Below are positions 43,029-56,571 of a DNA stretch of 64,000 nucleotides, in pieces. This stretch comes from Cafeteria roenbergensis (lineage: Eukaryota; Sar; Bigyra; Bicosoecida; Cafeteriaceae): contig VLTN01000020.1 in NCBI GenBank assembly GCA_008330645.1, positions 186,001-250,000 of the forward strand, given 5' to 3'. A program made the translations under genes and the position numbers. Below the pieces are notes generated by a model. It searched no databases. It was not told the origin of the DNA and saw nothing but the letters and a program-made list of their open reading frames with translations. The first letter of the stretch is position 1; each line of letters opens with the position of its first letter.

Positions 43029-45364
43029 ATGGCTGAGAACCCGGGATACGTTGCAGTGGACGTCGGCCCTGACGGCTCGGGAACCCCGAGGCGGGTCAAC
43101 TCCAAGGCGGAGCCCTTTCTGAAGGAGGAGCAAGCGGCCGAGGAGAGCAAGGAGGAGAAGCGGGTCGGCCTGTCCTGGGGGCGCCTGTTCGAGGAGGCTC
43201 GCCCCGTTGCGTGGAGGCTAGTGTTTGGCACTCTCTTCCTGCTCCTGGGCGCCGGCACGCAGCTGGCCATCCCTGCGCTGTTTGGCAGCGTGATTGACGC
43301 GCTGACAACGCGCAACGGCGACCAGCTCAGTCGCGATGTGATCGTTCTGGTGATCATCAGCGCGGCAGGCGCTTTGTTCTCGCTCATTCGCGCCTTTCTC
43401 TTCAACAGCGCCGGCGAGTTCGTCGTGGCCGCCCTTCGCCAGAAGCTGTTTCGGTGAGGAACGAGCGGAAATACTCGCTCCCACGCTGCGTCTCGCCGCG
43501 CCTGCCTCGCCCCCACAGCCGCCTGGGGGGGCGGGGCGGCACTGCGTTGTGCAGCCCAGCAAGCCCTTTCACTCCGCCTGCTGCCGGGTCCAGCTTGCCG
43601 CGGCCGTGCCGTGGCAACCGCTGCTCGCCACTGCGCTGAGTCGCGATTTGTCCTGACCACTCTGGCCAAACTTTGTCAATTCCCTGCGCCGCTTCTCTCA
43701 CGACCCCCCCCCCCCTGTCCCGGTCCTCACCCGCCTGCAGGGCTGTGCTCGAGCAAGAGGTTGGGTTTTACGATGCCACGAAGACTGGAGAACTCATCTC
43801 CCGCCTGGCCTCGGACACTGCGGTGCTCAAAGACGCTGTGACCGTGAACATCAGCATGGGGCTGCGCTTCGGCGCCACGGCGGTTGGCGGCATTGCCTAC
43901 CTGTTCGCGCTGAGCTGGCAGCTGGCGCTCATGATGCTTGGGGTCGTGCCCGCGATCGCCATTTCCGCGGTCATCTTCGGGCGCTACGTGCGCAAGCTGT
44001 CCAAGGAGCAGCAAAAGGCGCTTGCGGACGCTTCGGAAGTTGCCGAGGAAACTTTCGGATCCATTCGCACCGTCCGGTCGTTCGTTGCAGAGCCCAAGCA
44101 GACCAAGGCGTACTCGGGAAGCATCGACCTCACCCTTGCCCTCGGCATCCGCAACGCGTGGGCCGGAGGAATCTTCGTGGCCGTCACCTCTGTGGTGACC
44201 TCTTGCGCGTTTATCGGAATCGTGTACTACGGCGGGACGCTTGTCATCCAGGGCGACATCACCACCGGGGTGCTGACCTCGTTCCTGCTCTTCGCGCTCC
44301 AGATCGGCGCCGCGCTTGGCGGGCTCGCAAGCCTCTTCGGCTCCATCATGGCCGCCATGGGGGCAAACGACCGCGTCTTCAAGCTCCTCGACCGAGAGCC
44401 CGCCATGCCCGTGAGCGGCACGGGCGCCACGCCCAAGGGCATCGAGGGCCTCGTCGAGCTGCGCGACGTTCACTTCTCCTACCCCACGCGCAAGGACGCC
44501 AAAGTCCTCCACGGCCTCAGCCTCGCCATGCGCCCGGGCGAGGTGCACGCCCTGGTGGGCAGCTCTGGCGGCGGCAAGTCCACCGTCGTCAACCTCATCG
44601 AGCGCTTCTACGACCCCGACGCGGGCGCCGTCTGCGTTGACGGACTCGACCTGCGCACCGTCGACCCGCGGTGGCTGCGCACCCACGTGGGCCTGGTGCG
44701 ACAGGAGCCCACCCTCTTCGGCACCTCCATCCGCGAGAACATCGCCTTTGGCCGCCCAGGCGCCTCCCAGGACGAGGTCGTGGCCGCGGCGCGCAAGGCC
44801 AACGCACACGAGTTCATCTCCGCATTTCCCGACGGCTACGACACCGTGGTCGGGGAGAAGGGCGTCCGCCTCTCCGGCGGCCAGAAGCAGCGCGTTGCCA
44901 TCGCCCGCGCCGTCCTCCGCGACCCCGCGATCCTCCTTCTCGACGAGGCAACGTCCGCCCTCGACGCCGAGTCCGAGTTCCTCGTGCAGGCCGCCCTCGA
45001 GCGGCTCATGGTGGGCCGCACGGTCCTCATCATCGCCCACCGGCTCTCGACCGTGCGCTCCGCAAACCGCGTCCACGTCGTCGACGCGGGCGTCATTCGC
45101 GCCAGCGGCACCCACGAGACACTCCTCGCGTCCTCCCCGCTCTACGCACAGCTGGTGCGGAGGCAGCTCTCCGGCCTCGGGTCCGCCGCCACGCCAGAGC
45201 TGTCGGCCGAAGCAACGGCGGCAACGGCGGCGGCGGAGGCGGAGGCGGCAGCGGCCGCGCCAGCAACGGGCGCGTCAGGCCCTGAGGGCGCCGCGGTGGC
45301 CGCCGGCCGACTGAGCGACGCGGACGTCGATCTCGCCGTCCCGGGCCTCGCAGGCACGCCTTGA
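43029..45364 (+). CDS. ABCB-type half ABC transporter
   Basis: Exons 43029-43453 and 43741-45364 join in frame (KLFR|AVLEQEVGFYD) to 682 residues. An N-terminal cytosolic stretch is followed by six expected membrane helices (AWRLVFGTLFLLLGAGTQLA, VGGIAYLFALSWQLALMML, VTSVVTSCAFIGIVYYGG). The nucleotide-binding domain is complete: Walker A GSSGGGKST (~residue 415), Q-loop RQEPTLFG, signature LSGGQKQR (~519), Walker B ILLLDEATSALD (~539) and H-loop IIAHRLSTVRSA (~573). One TMD plus one NBD means it works as a dimer, exporting or importing a substrate with ATP. It resembles TAP/ABCB9/ABCB10 and plant ABCB25-27 half-transporters. No convincing mitochondrial presequence is seen, so a vacuolar or lysosomal membrane is as likely. 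The C-terminal 50 residues are Ala-rich. Confidence 0.96.
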
Positions 45365-45892
45365 GCGACTCCTCGTCGCTCGCGGCGTCCGGCGGCTCGA
45401 CGGCCACAGGCTCGCGGCCGCAGCCACCGCGACCGCTGCCGCAAGCGCTCTCCGGCGCTGCCCCCCTCCCCCCGCCCCCGTTGCTGACGGTCGGCTCTCA
45501 CTCTCTCTCTCTCTTTCTCTCGTTCTCTTTCGTGCTTGTTTGCGCTCCTGCGTGTGGTCGTGCGGCCGCGCTTCGTTTCGTGGCTGCACCGCCCCCCTGG
45601 CGAGCCCGCCCTGCACAGCTCGCCGGCACCCCAGCGACCCTTCGGGCCTCTGCGTCCGCATTTTGGACGATACCTTGGGGGGGCCTGGGGGTGCCGATGC
45701 CGGTTCATGTGGTCTTTGCCTGCCCAAATATAGGAATGCAACGACTCACCCGGAGGATCTCAAACATGCAATCACGCGCGCTCTCCAGCGCGCACTCGCA
45801 AACATACCCACACACCGGCCGCGAGGGGGCGGGACGGTGGGGGGCGCGGCTGGCGGAATGCCGCCGCAAGACCCATCAACCTCTCTCGCCAC
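45365..45892. other. Convergent 3' intergenic region with CT-rich tract
   Basis: 528 bases between the ABC-transporter stop and the MICU-like stop. A CT-dinucleotide-rich tract lies at 45496-45530. No gene seen. Confidence 0.45.
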
Positions 45893-47647
45893 TCAGGCCC
45901 GCCCGTCTGCTCCGTCGCCCCGCACGCAGGCCACAAAGCCGCCCTGGCCCGCCGCCCGCCGCCTGCCCACGCTGGCTGCCGCGTGCTCCGCCAGCAGGGT
46001 GGCCACGCTCTCCAGCGGCGCGCTCGCCTCGTGCCCAGGCCGCCCCGGCGCCGCCACAGCCAGCACCGCCTCCGCGGCCGCACGCGGCAGGTCCGCCCCG
46101 CTCACCGCCCACACTGCCTGGGCCAGCATCTGCGGCGTCACCGTGGCGCTCCCCGCCGCGGCGGCGGACATTCGCAGCGACGCCACCACCTGCCCCGACC
46201 TGTCCACCATGGCCGCCCTCACGCCCAGGAACTCGTCGAACGACAGCGAGTCCCTTGGGTCGAGGGACTCGAACCTCGCCCGGGGGTCCCTCGCGCGGGA
46301 GCCGCCGCCTGGGGTGGTAGCGGTTTCGCCGCCGGGCACCCCGGCGGGCGCGTCCGCGGCGGCGACCGCCCCGGCTCCCGACAGCGGCGGGGCTGCGGTT
46401 GCGGCGGCAGCGGCGGGTTGCTGCGGGTCGGCTTCGCTGCCGACGCGCTGGCTCCATGCCTGCAGCATGGCAGCCATGCTGGAGGGCCCCGCGTGCGACT
46501 GGCACACGATGAACCGGGCAAAGGCCGCGGGGGACATGCGCCGGGCCTGCGAGGCGTCGGTGGCTCCGGACGCCGCGCTTGGCAGCCTGGAGCGATCCGA
46601 GGAGCCGTCGAGGAACACGCGGAATTCCAGCTCCGCCACGGCCCGGCGAAGCGCAGCGGCGAGTGAGAGGATGGCGGCGGGGGAGTAGCGGTCGGCGGCG
46701 AGCTGCTCGAGGGTGGGGTCGGGGGGGATCTCCGAGGCGCCGGGCGCGAGCGCGGCCCTCACGACGCCCAGGGGCGGGCGAACCTCGCGGGAGCCTGGGA
46801 CGCGCGACTCTTCCGAGGGCGGGTCGGAGGAGGAGGGGGCGGCGGCGGCGGCGCACCAGCGGTCGGCGCTTGCCTCCCTGAGGTCGTCCCCCGAGGCCAC
46901 CAGCTCGGACTCCACGAGGAAGGCCAGCGACCGGCAGAGCTCCGTGTGACTGAGCGACCCGCTGCCGTCCTCGTCGCCCGAGGCCAGGGCCACGGCCAGC
47001 TCGCGAGCCGGGGCCGAGAGCAACGCCGAGAGGATGAGGTACTCTGTCCAGCTGACGCGGCCGTCGGCGTCCCCGATGCGCGCGAGAGTCTCGCGAGTGG
47101 CAGCCGACATGCCAGCGTCTGTGGCGTCGGGCACGGCGCTCAGGCTGCCCGAGGGCAGCATGAGGCAGAAGAGACGTGCTCGCATGAAGTCGCTGCGGGT
47201 CATCGCCGTGGGGCAGCCCTCCCAGTCGCGGACGCTGGCCATTCGGTCGAACAGGCGCGTGTGGCTTGTGGCTGCACGGATTCGAGCGGCGTAGCCGGCC
47301 GCGTGGTCCGGATCGTACTCGCAAGCCGCCACCTGCGCGAGTCCCATGAAGATGGCATGCAAGGGGCTGCCTTGCGCCGAGGCGGGGCCCGCAAGCTGGC
47401 TGTCGGTCGAGCGAGCAGTGGCAACGCCGGCGGCCACCGCCGTAGCAGCCGCTGCGGCCTTTGCAGCGCCTGCGCGGGATCGTGCGAACATGCCGGGCAG
47501 ATCGCCGCCCCTTTTTGTTTTCTGCACTCCCGAGGTGGGCTGCCAGCGCTGCCGGGCAGCAGGCGCTGGGCCGGATGCGCGAGCGTAGCGGGGCAGAGCG
47601 AACCTGCGCTGCGCGCCTCTGCCGCCGCTGTTCCTGCTTGTTGCCAT
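45893..47647 (-). CDS. MICU-like EF-hand protein
   Basis: Single exon, 584 residues from the ATG at 47647. A downstream Met at 47491 (MFARSRAGAAKAAAAATAV) starts a typical basic/alanine presequence and may be the true start. The core follows mitochondrial calcium uptake proteins: MTRSDFMRARLFCLMLP, then GRVSWTEYLILSALLSAP, a canonical EF loop DEDGSGSLSHTE (~residue 225) and CRSLAFLVESELVASG. The second half has RMSPAAFARFIV, SLSFDEFLGVRAAMVD with a degenerate calcium loop, and MLAQAVWAVSGADL. MICU proteins gate the mitochondrial calcium uniporter from the intermembrane space. One good and one degenerate EF-hand is unusual, because MICU1/2 normally keep two. The match is by pattern; another EF-hand protein is possible. 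Confidence 0.7.
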   Translation of the reverse strand: MATSRNSGGRGAQRRFALPRYARASGPAPAARQRWQPTSGVQKTKRGGDLPGMFARSRAGAAKAAAAATAVAAGVATARSTDSQLAGPASAQGSPLHAIFMGLAQVAACEYDPDHAAGYAARIRAATSHTRLFDRMASVRDWEGCPTAMTRSDFMRARLFCLMLPSGSLSAVPDATDAGMSAATRETLARIGDADGRVSWTEYLILSALLSAPARELAVALASGDEDGSGSLSHTELCRSLAFLVESELVASGDDLREASADRWCAAAAAPSSSDPPSEESRVPGSREVRPPLGVVRAALAPGASEIPPDPTLEQLAADRYSPAAILSLAAALRRAVAELEFRVFLDGSSDRSRLPSAASGATDASQARRMSPAAFARFIVCQSHAGPSSMAAMLQAWSQRVGSEADPQQPAAAAATAAPPLSGAGAVAAADAPAGVPGGETATTPGGGSRARDPRARFESLDPRDSLSFDEFLGVRAAMVDRSGQVVASLRMSAAAAGSATVTPQMLAQAVWAVSGADLPRAAAEAVLAVAAPGRPGHEASAPLESVATLLAEHAAASVGRRRAAGQGGFVACVRGDGADGRA

Positions 47648-47807
47648 CCGACCCCCACCCCCCGCCCCCTGCGCCTCGCAGCCAGACGCGCAACGCGCGC
47701 AGGCACGCCCCGTCGCGCGTATCTTTGGCTCACGCTGTGGACGCAGGCAGCTCCCGACTCGCCTCCTCGTCTGTGGTGCTGCTCAGGCTCGCGTCGGCGA
47801 GCGGAAA
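47648..47807. promoter_or_regulatory. Short divergent promoter, MICU-like / alpha/beta hydrolase
   Basis: 160 bases between divergent start codons if the upstream MICU-like Met is used, or 316 with the downstream Met. No motif identified. Confidence 0.4.
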
Positions 47808-48887
47808 ATGTCGGGCTCCGCATTCCCCCTGCTCCCGGCGGCTCTTCGAGTCAAGGCCCCGCGTGCAACGGTCCTGATGACTCACGCGGCCGGCTTCAAC
47901 GCGGGCTCGCTGCGGCCGTTCGCCGTCGCGCTGGCGGCACGCGCCGAAAAGGAGGCGGCCCCGGTCGACGTGTTCGCCCTCGAGTTCCAAGGGCACGGTG
48001 CCCGGCACGCGAGCAAGCCCGACGCCCTCCGGTGGGGCGAGTGGGCGTCCGAGGACGTGCTTCACGCGCTGTCCCAGTGGCCGAGCCGGGACGAGGACGT
48101 CCCGCTCGTGGGCGTCGGCATGTCCATGGGTGCAACCGCGCTGATGCAGGCGCAGCTGGCGGGCCCGGAGGCGGGAGCACCGTTTCGCTCCATCGTGGGC
48201 TTCGAGCCCATCGTCGGGCCGGCGTTCAGCGCCGTGGCCGAGACGCAGCAAGCTGCCGCCGCGGGCGGCGCCGGCAGCGACTCCGCGACCGGCGGCGGCG
48301 GCGGCGGCTATTTCCCGCCCAACCCCCTGTATGAGGCGACGCTTCTGCGGCCGTGGGTCTTTCGCGGCGCCGCCGACGCGAAGCGAACTCTCGCCGGACT
48401 GCGCCTGCTGCGAGGGGCACAGCCCGACGTGGTGGAGGCCTTCGTGGACGGCAGCGGCACAGTTCCGCTCGGATCCTCGGAGAGGGACGACGAGGCGGCA
48501 GCCCAGATGCCTGGCGTGCCGCGCGAGGAGCTATGTGCGCTGGCGTGCGACCCGGCGTGGGAGGCGTGGCTCTACCGGGGCGGGAACGACTTGTGGCGAC
48601 AGCTGGGCCGGCTTCCAGCGCGCGGCGGGCTCACGCTGGTGGGGGGCGAGCGCAGCCCAATCCCCGCCATGGCGTTCGGTGGGATGCCGGGCGGGGAGGG
48701 GCCGAGCGCTGCCGAGGCGATGGCAATGCTGGTTGCGCGCGCCGCTGCCGGTGCCAAGGCGGGGCAGTGCACGCCCGAGCTGCGGATGGTGGCGGGCGCG
48801 GCGCACCTGCTGCCGTTTTCGCACCCGGCCGAGTGTGCTGACATTGTGTGGGAGTCGCAGCTGGCGAGAGTGTGCGGCCGCGACTGA
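47808..48887 (+). CDS. Alpha/beta-hydrolase fold protein
   Basis: Single exon, 359 residues, start at 47808 (MSGSAFPLLPAALRVK). Fold landmarks in order: the oxyanion-hole strand TVLMTHAAGFNAGSLRPF, then VFALEFQGHGARHASKP, the nucleophile elbow GVGMSMGATALMQAQL with Ser at ~106, and FRSIVGFEPIVGP. A variable cap domain holds a Gly/Ala-rich loop, and the C-terminal histidine lies in RMVAGAAHLLPFSHPAECAD. The layout fits small-ester or lipid hydrolases of the AB-hydrolase_1 type. The substrate cannot be told. No signal peptide. It lies 114 bases upstream of the TPH-like gene in the same direction. Confidence 0.82.
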   Translation: MSGSAFPLLPAALRVKAPRATVLMTHAAGFNAGSLRPFAVALAARAEKEAAPVDVFALEFQGHGARHASKPDALRWGEWASEDVLHALSQWPSRDEDVPLVGVGMSMGATALMQAQLAGPEAGAPFRSIVGFEPIVGPAFSAVAETQQAAAAGGAGSDSATGGGGGGYFPPNPLYEATLLRPWVFRGAADAKRTLAGLRLLRGAQPDVVEAFVDGSGTVPLGSSERDDEAAAQMPGVPREELCALACDPAWEAWLYRGGNDLWRQLGRLPARGGLTLVGGERSPIPAMAFGGMPGGEGPSAAEAMAMLVARAAAGAKAGQCTPELRMVAGAAHLLPFSHPAECADIVWESQLARVCGRD

Positions 48888-49001
48888 AGGCTCTGCCGTC
48901 AAATCTGCCCCAATCAATCTGCTGCCGCCTCGCCGAGCGCAAGCGCGGAGCCCGCGCGACGACGGGTCACTCACAGAAGCGCGAGGCTTCCTGCGCGCAG
49001 C

Positions 49002-52174
<3,173 letters not shown>

Positions 52175-52438
52175 CCGGCCTTGCCAAGCCGCGAAAATGG
52201 GGCACCGTCCGCCGAGCCTGCAGAATCCTCGAGTGCCTTGTGCGGTGCGACTGGTCAACTTTTCTTCGTGCTGCTTCCGAATGCGTGTGACATCGACCCG
52301 AACCGCCCAACGCGAGCGTCGTTGCTCCGCTCAGCCAGCAGGCGCCGACAGTGCCACACAGCCAATGTCCGCACTTGCGAAGCATTCCCCCCGCACACGG
52401 CCCTGGATCAGGCCCGAGCGGATCGAGCAGCGCGAAGC

Positions 52439-55400
52439 TCAATCGCGCTGCTGGCCTGCAGAGGGCTGGTCCCCAGGTGGCGGCCGCCCAAAGGCGCCAG
52501 CCATCGCCAGCGGGAACTGTCTGCGGGAGCGGCTTGACGGAGACTGTAGGCTCCCGCCTCCCGCACGGGGCCCTCGCAGAGCCAAGGCCGGCGGCCCTTG
52601 TGGAACCGCCGCTGCCCTGTGGCGGCGTCTCATCTCGCTCAGCGCTGCTGGGAGCGCGCAGCGCACGAGGGCGGTCAGGTCTGCCGGCGGGTGCATGAGT
52701 GCAGCTCGCATCCTTTGGCACAGACGCATGGCTGCCAGCCACTGGGCGTGCAGGGCTCGCTGGCTCGACTCTGCGCCCTGCCGCCCCGCTCCGACGTCAA
52801 TGGCCACGCTTGCGGGGCCAGAGGCGGCTGCAAGGGCGTCGTGGTGCGCGTGCAGCATCGCGAGGGTGCGACGCACAAGGGCTGCAGCGTCCGACTGCGC
52901 GGCCCCTTCCTGCTTCCAGCGGCGCTCGCGCCGGCGCGTCGGGGGCGGGACTGCGGCCATGCCACGACGCCACAGGACCAAGCGGGCACGCTGCGAAGTC
53001 CACGATGCAGCCCGAATCGCGCGGCGAATGGCCCCAACAGTCTTGCGTGCGAGCCCGCTCTCTGTCACTGCAATCGCTGCGTGGAGCTGGGTCAAACGGG
53101 GGGCACCGCGCGGCCGGGACTCCAGGACGTGAGCAGGGGCGCGCTGGCCGAGAGGCAAGCCATCCAGGATCCTTGCGACGGCGCGGCCTCGCTTTATTGC
53201 GAGGCTGTGGAGCTGGCGAATGCCGAATCTCTCGTCGGCAGCTCTGGCTGCGTGAAACAGCTCAAGTGCTTCTTGCGGGACTTTGCCCAAGGCGCTGCTG
53301 CCAGTGATGGGAGAGCGGGCCAGCTCTTCGGCCCTCTCCAGCAGCAAGGCAACGGGAGGCCTCTGTCCCGGTTGCCCGGCGTGTGCTACGCTGTCCGCCA
53401 CTTCGCGCGCCGTTTCGCCGGTCGCGTTCTTGCAAAACAGGAGGGAGCGCCCAGACCCGAGCATGAGGAGCACGGCTGCTGTGACTCCTGCGGAAGAGTA
53501 TGCCGCCGCGTGATGCAGTGGGGACTCTCGAAGCTCAGCCGATGCGGCCGCTGGGTTCGCTCCCGCGATCAGCAGTCGGGCCACGCAGGTGCCGCTTCGC
53601 TCTGCGGCTGCGTGCAGCACTGCCAGCCCTGCATCGTCTCGCGACTCCAAAAGCCCGCTCTCCACCACGCCGACTTCGTCTGCGTTCACAGGATCGGCGC
53701 CGTCTGTCCGCAAGGCCACCGGCCACCGCCGGGTCTGGGAGACCGCGGCTGCCGAGGCTCGAAGTATGAGGTCAAGCGTCGTGACCCCTCCAGAGGGCGC
53801 GGTGTACAGGCAGTCGACCTTGATCTTGGCGGCGCGGACGAGGGGGTTCGCTCCGAACTCGAGCAAGGCTCGAACGGCCCGATTCGCACCGCACTGCGCA
53901 GCCACATGCAGCAGCGTGGCGTGCGGCTCCGACTTGGAGATGTGTGGCGTGAGTCCAAGCCCTCCCCTGCTCAGCAGCGGCTCGCTGTCAAACGCGTCGT
54001 CGTCGCGCTTGCTTGGGACTTCCACTCCTCCGAACTGCCTGGTGCAGTGAGCATGCTGAGGCGCGAACGCGAGTCGCAGGACATCCGCGCAGTCGGCTCG
54101 TACAGCGGCCGAGAGGCAGCTGAACAGCTTGTCCCGGCATCGCGGCTCCCGCAAGCAATCGGCGAATCGTAGCGGAACCAGAGGGTTCGCCTGGCGCTCC
54201 GGCGGTCGTTCTCCCCGGCCCGCGAGGCGGTGGAAGCCCACTTCCCCCAGGCCTTGCCGCGAGCCGACTGTGAGAGCAGCGGCAACTGCGGCCTCTGAGC
54301 GAAGCGACGGACAAAGCAGTGGGGCCGTGACGCCTGCGAGCAGGGCGGTTGCGGACAGGGATCTTCGTCGGAGCTTGCGCCTGATGAGCGGTGCGCCCCG
54401 AAAGGCGGTGGCCGGGAAAAGCGGCGCGCCGCACGCGATGGTGAGCCACTTCACGACGCTGGCGTGGCCGCCGCGCAGAGCAGCCATCACGGGGCTAGTT
54501 CCATTTGCGGACGCCTCAAACGGGTCGCTCCCAGCCCGGACCAGCACTCGAACGCAATCCAGTCGCCCTTGCTCGGCAGCGAAGAACAGTGCGGTGCCTC
54601 CTTGCCCGTGGCGGGCGCTGACGTTCGCGCCCCGCCGCACGAGTTGCCAGACGATGGTCGCGTGACCATTTCGTGCTGCCAGCATGAGCGGGGTGTGGCC
54701 GTCCTCAGACCGGGCGTTGGCGTTTGCGCCGCGGTCCAAGCACACGCGCACGCAGGCGTCGTGACCATGCAGGCTGGCCATCATCAGCGGCGTCCACCTC
54801 GCGCCGCCACGAACGTCGACACCCGAAGAGGGCGGCATGCCAGCAAGGACGACGCTGTCCAGCAATGCCTCGAGGCAAGCTGGTCTGCCGAGCTCGGCGG
54901 CGGTGTGGATCGCGCAGTCTGCGTCCTCCACGCGGGCTGGCTGCGAGCGCCCTGGCGTCGTGGAGCTCGCTTGCTCGAGCGAGAGCCCGGGCTCCTGCCC
55001 CTGCTTGAACGAAGACGCGGACGTGGTCGGGTCTGCTCCCATGCCGAGCAGGATGCGCACGATGGGCAGCGCGGACGCGTCCTGCTGCATTTCAAGCACC
55101 CGACTCAGCGGGGGGCACCCGTCGTTGTCGGGACAGCTTGCCAGTGCCGGGTCACTTGACAGCAGCGCTGCGACACTCTCTGCGTGGCCGTGCTCGCATG
55201 CAATCATCACGGGAGTGATGCCTCCAACCTTGTGCGCAGCCCTTGGGCTGGCGCCGAGCGCCAGCGCCGCCCGAACGCACCTGGTGAAGCCTCTCGCTGC
55301 AGCGATGTACAGGACGGTTGCCCCGGATGCGCGCCGCTGGGACACATCGCAACCGGCCCGGCACACGAGCTCCAGGCACTCGGCATGGTCGCCGCCCCAA

Positions 55401-55894
55401 GCAGCGAGGTGCGCTGCGCTGGTGCAGCCGTCACAAAGCGAGCCGACGACCCTGCCAACGTCTGTCTCGCTGCCCGTGTCTGAGCAGCTCCGCTTCAATG
55501 CTAGGATCATCTCGCGGAGCGTGGCCAGGCTCCCCAGAAAGCTTGCAAGGTGCACCGGGGTCGCGCTGGAGAATCGCTGCTGGCCGAAAGGGTCGTCTCG
55601 CAGCACCACGGCCGCCCGTGACAGGAGCAGCTCGGAAACTCCCCGGGGTCGCTCAGCCAGAGTCTGGCGGAGGAGGTCCGACGCCGCTGCCCGGTTGCGA
55701 CTCGCAACGGCGGCAAACATGGCCGCGGCGCGCGGCGGGGCCAGCTCGGACACCGCCAGCACTACTGCTGGTGTTGCGCTCATTCGCGCAGCAACTTCTT
55801 CGGACGAGGCCGCGCGGGTGTGTGGCCGATCGCTTGGGCATGGGAAGCGGAGGGATGATCCGTTACTCGCTTGAGGCTCTGCAGATGTGGCCAT
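52439..55894 (-). CDS. Large ankyrin-repeat protein
   Basis: Single exon of 1151 residues from the ATG at 55894 (MATSAEPQASNGSSLRFPC). There are two groups of ankyrin repeats. Residues ~75-480 include ATPVHLASFLGSLATLREM, SAAHLAAWGGDHAECLELV, GITPVMIACEHGHAESVAAL, WTPLMMASLHGHDACVRVC, HTPLMLAARNGHATIVWQLV and GTALFFAAEQGRLDCVRVLV. A second group at ~630-800 includes ATLLHVAAQCGANRAVRALL, LAVLHAAAERSGTCVARLLI and ESPLHHAAAYSSAGVTAAVL. The rest is Arg/Ala-rich and weakly conserved. Consensus repeats suggest a protein-binding scaffold; no enzymatic domain is seen. Convergent with the TPH-like gene (stop codons ~265 bases apart). Confidence 0.87.
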   Translation of the reverse strand: MATSAEPQASNGSSLRFPCPSDRPHTRAASSEEVAARMSATPAVVLAVSELAPPRAAAMFAAVASRNRAAASDLLRQTLAERPRGVSELLLSRAAVVLRDDPFGQQRFSSATPVHLASFLGSLATLREMILALKRSCSDTGSETDVGRVVGSLCDGCTSAAHLAAWGGDHAECLELVCRAGCDVSQRRASGATVLYIAAARGFTRCVRAALALGASPRAAHKVGGITPVMIACEHGHAESVAALLSSDPALASCPDNDGCPPLSRVLEMQQDASALPIVRILLGMGADPTTSASSFKQGQEPGLSLEQASSTTPGRSQPARVEDADCAIHTAAELGRPACLEALLDSVVLAGMPPSSGVDVRGGARWTPLMMASLHGHDACVRVCLDRGANANARSEDGHTPLMLAARNGHATIVWQLVRRGANVSARHGQGGTALFFAAEQGRLDCVRVLVRAGSDPFEASANGTSPVMAALRGGHASVVKWLTIACGAPLFPATAFRGAPLIRRKLRRRSLSATALLAGVTAPLLCPSLRSEAAVAAALTVGSRQGLGEVGFHRLAGRGERPPERQANPLVPLRFADCLREPRCRDKLFSCLSAAVRADCADVLRLAFAPQHAHCTRQFGGVEVPSKRDDDAFDSEPLLSRGGLGLTPHISKSEPHATLLHVAAQCGANRAVRALLEFGANPLVRAAKIKVDCLYTAPSGGVTTLDLILRASAAAVSQTRRWPVALRTDGADPVNADEVGVVESGLLESRDDAGLAVLHAAAERSGTCVARLLIAGANPAAASAELRESPLHHAAAYSSAGVTAAVLLMLGSGRSLLFCKNATGETAREVADSVAHAGQPGQRPPVALLLERAEELARSPITGSSALGKVPQEALELFHAARAADERFGIRQLHSLAIKRGRAVARILDGLPLGQRAPAHVLESRPRGAPRLTQLHAAIAVTESGLARKTVGAIRRAIRAASWTSQRARLVLWRRGMAAVPPPTRRRERRWKQEGAAQSDAAALVRRTLAMLHAHHDALAAASGPASVAIDVGAGRQGAESSQRALHAQWLAAMRLCQRMRAALMHPPADLTALVRCALPAALSEMRRRHRAAAVPQGPPALALRGPRAGGGSLQSPSSRSRRQFPLAMAGAFGRPPPGDQPSAGQQRD

Positions 55895-56571
55895 GAAACA
55901 GGAACATCCACCATCCTGGGCGGTGTCATCCCCTGTTGCCAGGCAGCCGCATGCCGCGCACTGCGTCCCCCAGACTTGGGGCAAGCGTTCCGCCGGACAC
56001 TGGCGAGTTGCTCAGCCATCGCGCAGCATCGGGTCGCTCTCAATTGCAAGTGCCGCCGACGGCGAACGTGAGAGCGACCTCGGCCCAAGCCGCGGTCTTG
56101 TTTGCAGCCCCCTTGGCGCGGAGTGAACGCTCCGGGACGACGGCCTCGTGGCCGCCAGACCCGCTGCGGCAGCCTCTTGTCCTGCGAATCCAGCTCAGCG
56201 CGACGATGCCGTGGAGTAGCTGCGGAATGAGCAACCCTCGGCGCTCCGCGCGCGTGCGCGTGCTGCAAAAGGCGCCGAGACGGCTCCGCAGGCAACACAG
56301 GCTCACCGAAGCTTTGGCGGTGCGGTGGTGGTGGTGGCGGCATTCGCGCGTCTGCCCTCGAGCTTCGATACGCGCGGGAAGAGCTTTGCGCGCCGACGAC
56401 TGCAGCCTGGAGAGCAAGGTTGCTCAGGCGTCGCCCGTGCGGCACTGGCGTCTCGGACCGCCGGCCGTCCCGGGCAATGTCTCCACGCGCCATGCTGCTC
56501 ACGTGCCGAACATTCCCTGCTGCCTGAAGCGCCAGCACCTCTGGCAGAGGACGCTCGCCTGCGGACGCTGC
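55895..56571. other. Intergenic, RING gene 3' end / ankyrin promoter
   Basis: 677 bases between two minus-strand genes. If the RING gene has a further 3' exon it would lie here, since a possible donor CCA|GTGAGA occurs in its last exon. No convincing downstream exon was found. Confidence 0.4.

Noticed and set aside
43727-45115. 462-codon minus-strand frame with Gly/Asp/His-rich sequence
   Set aside because: It lies opposite the conserved ABC nucleotide-binding domain, a typical antisense shadow at high GC.
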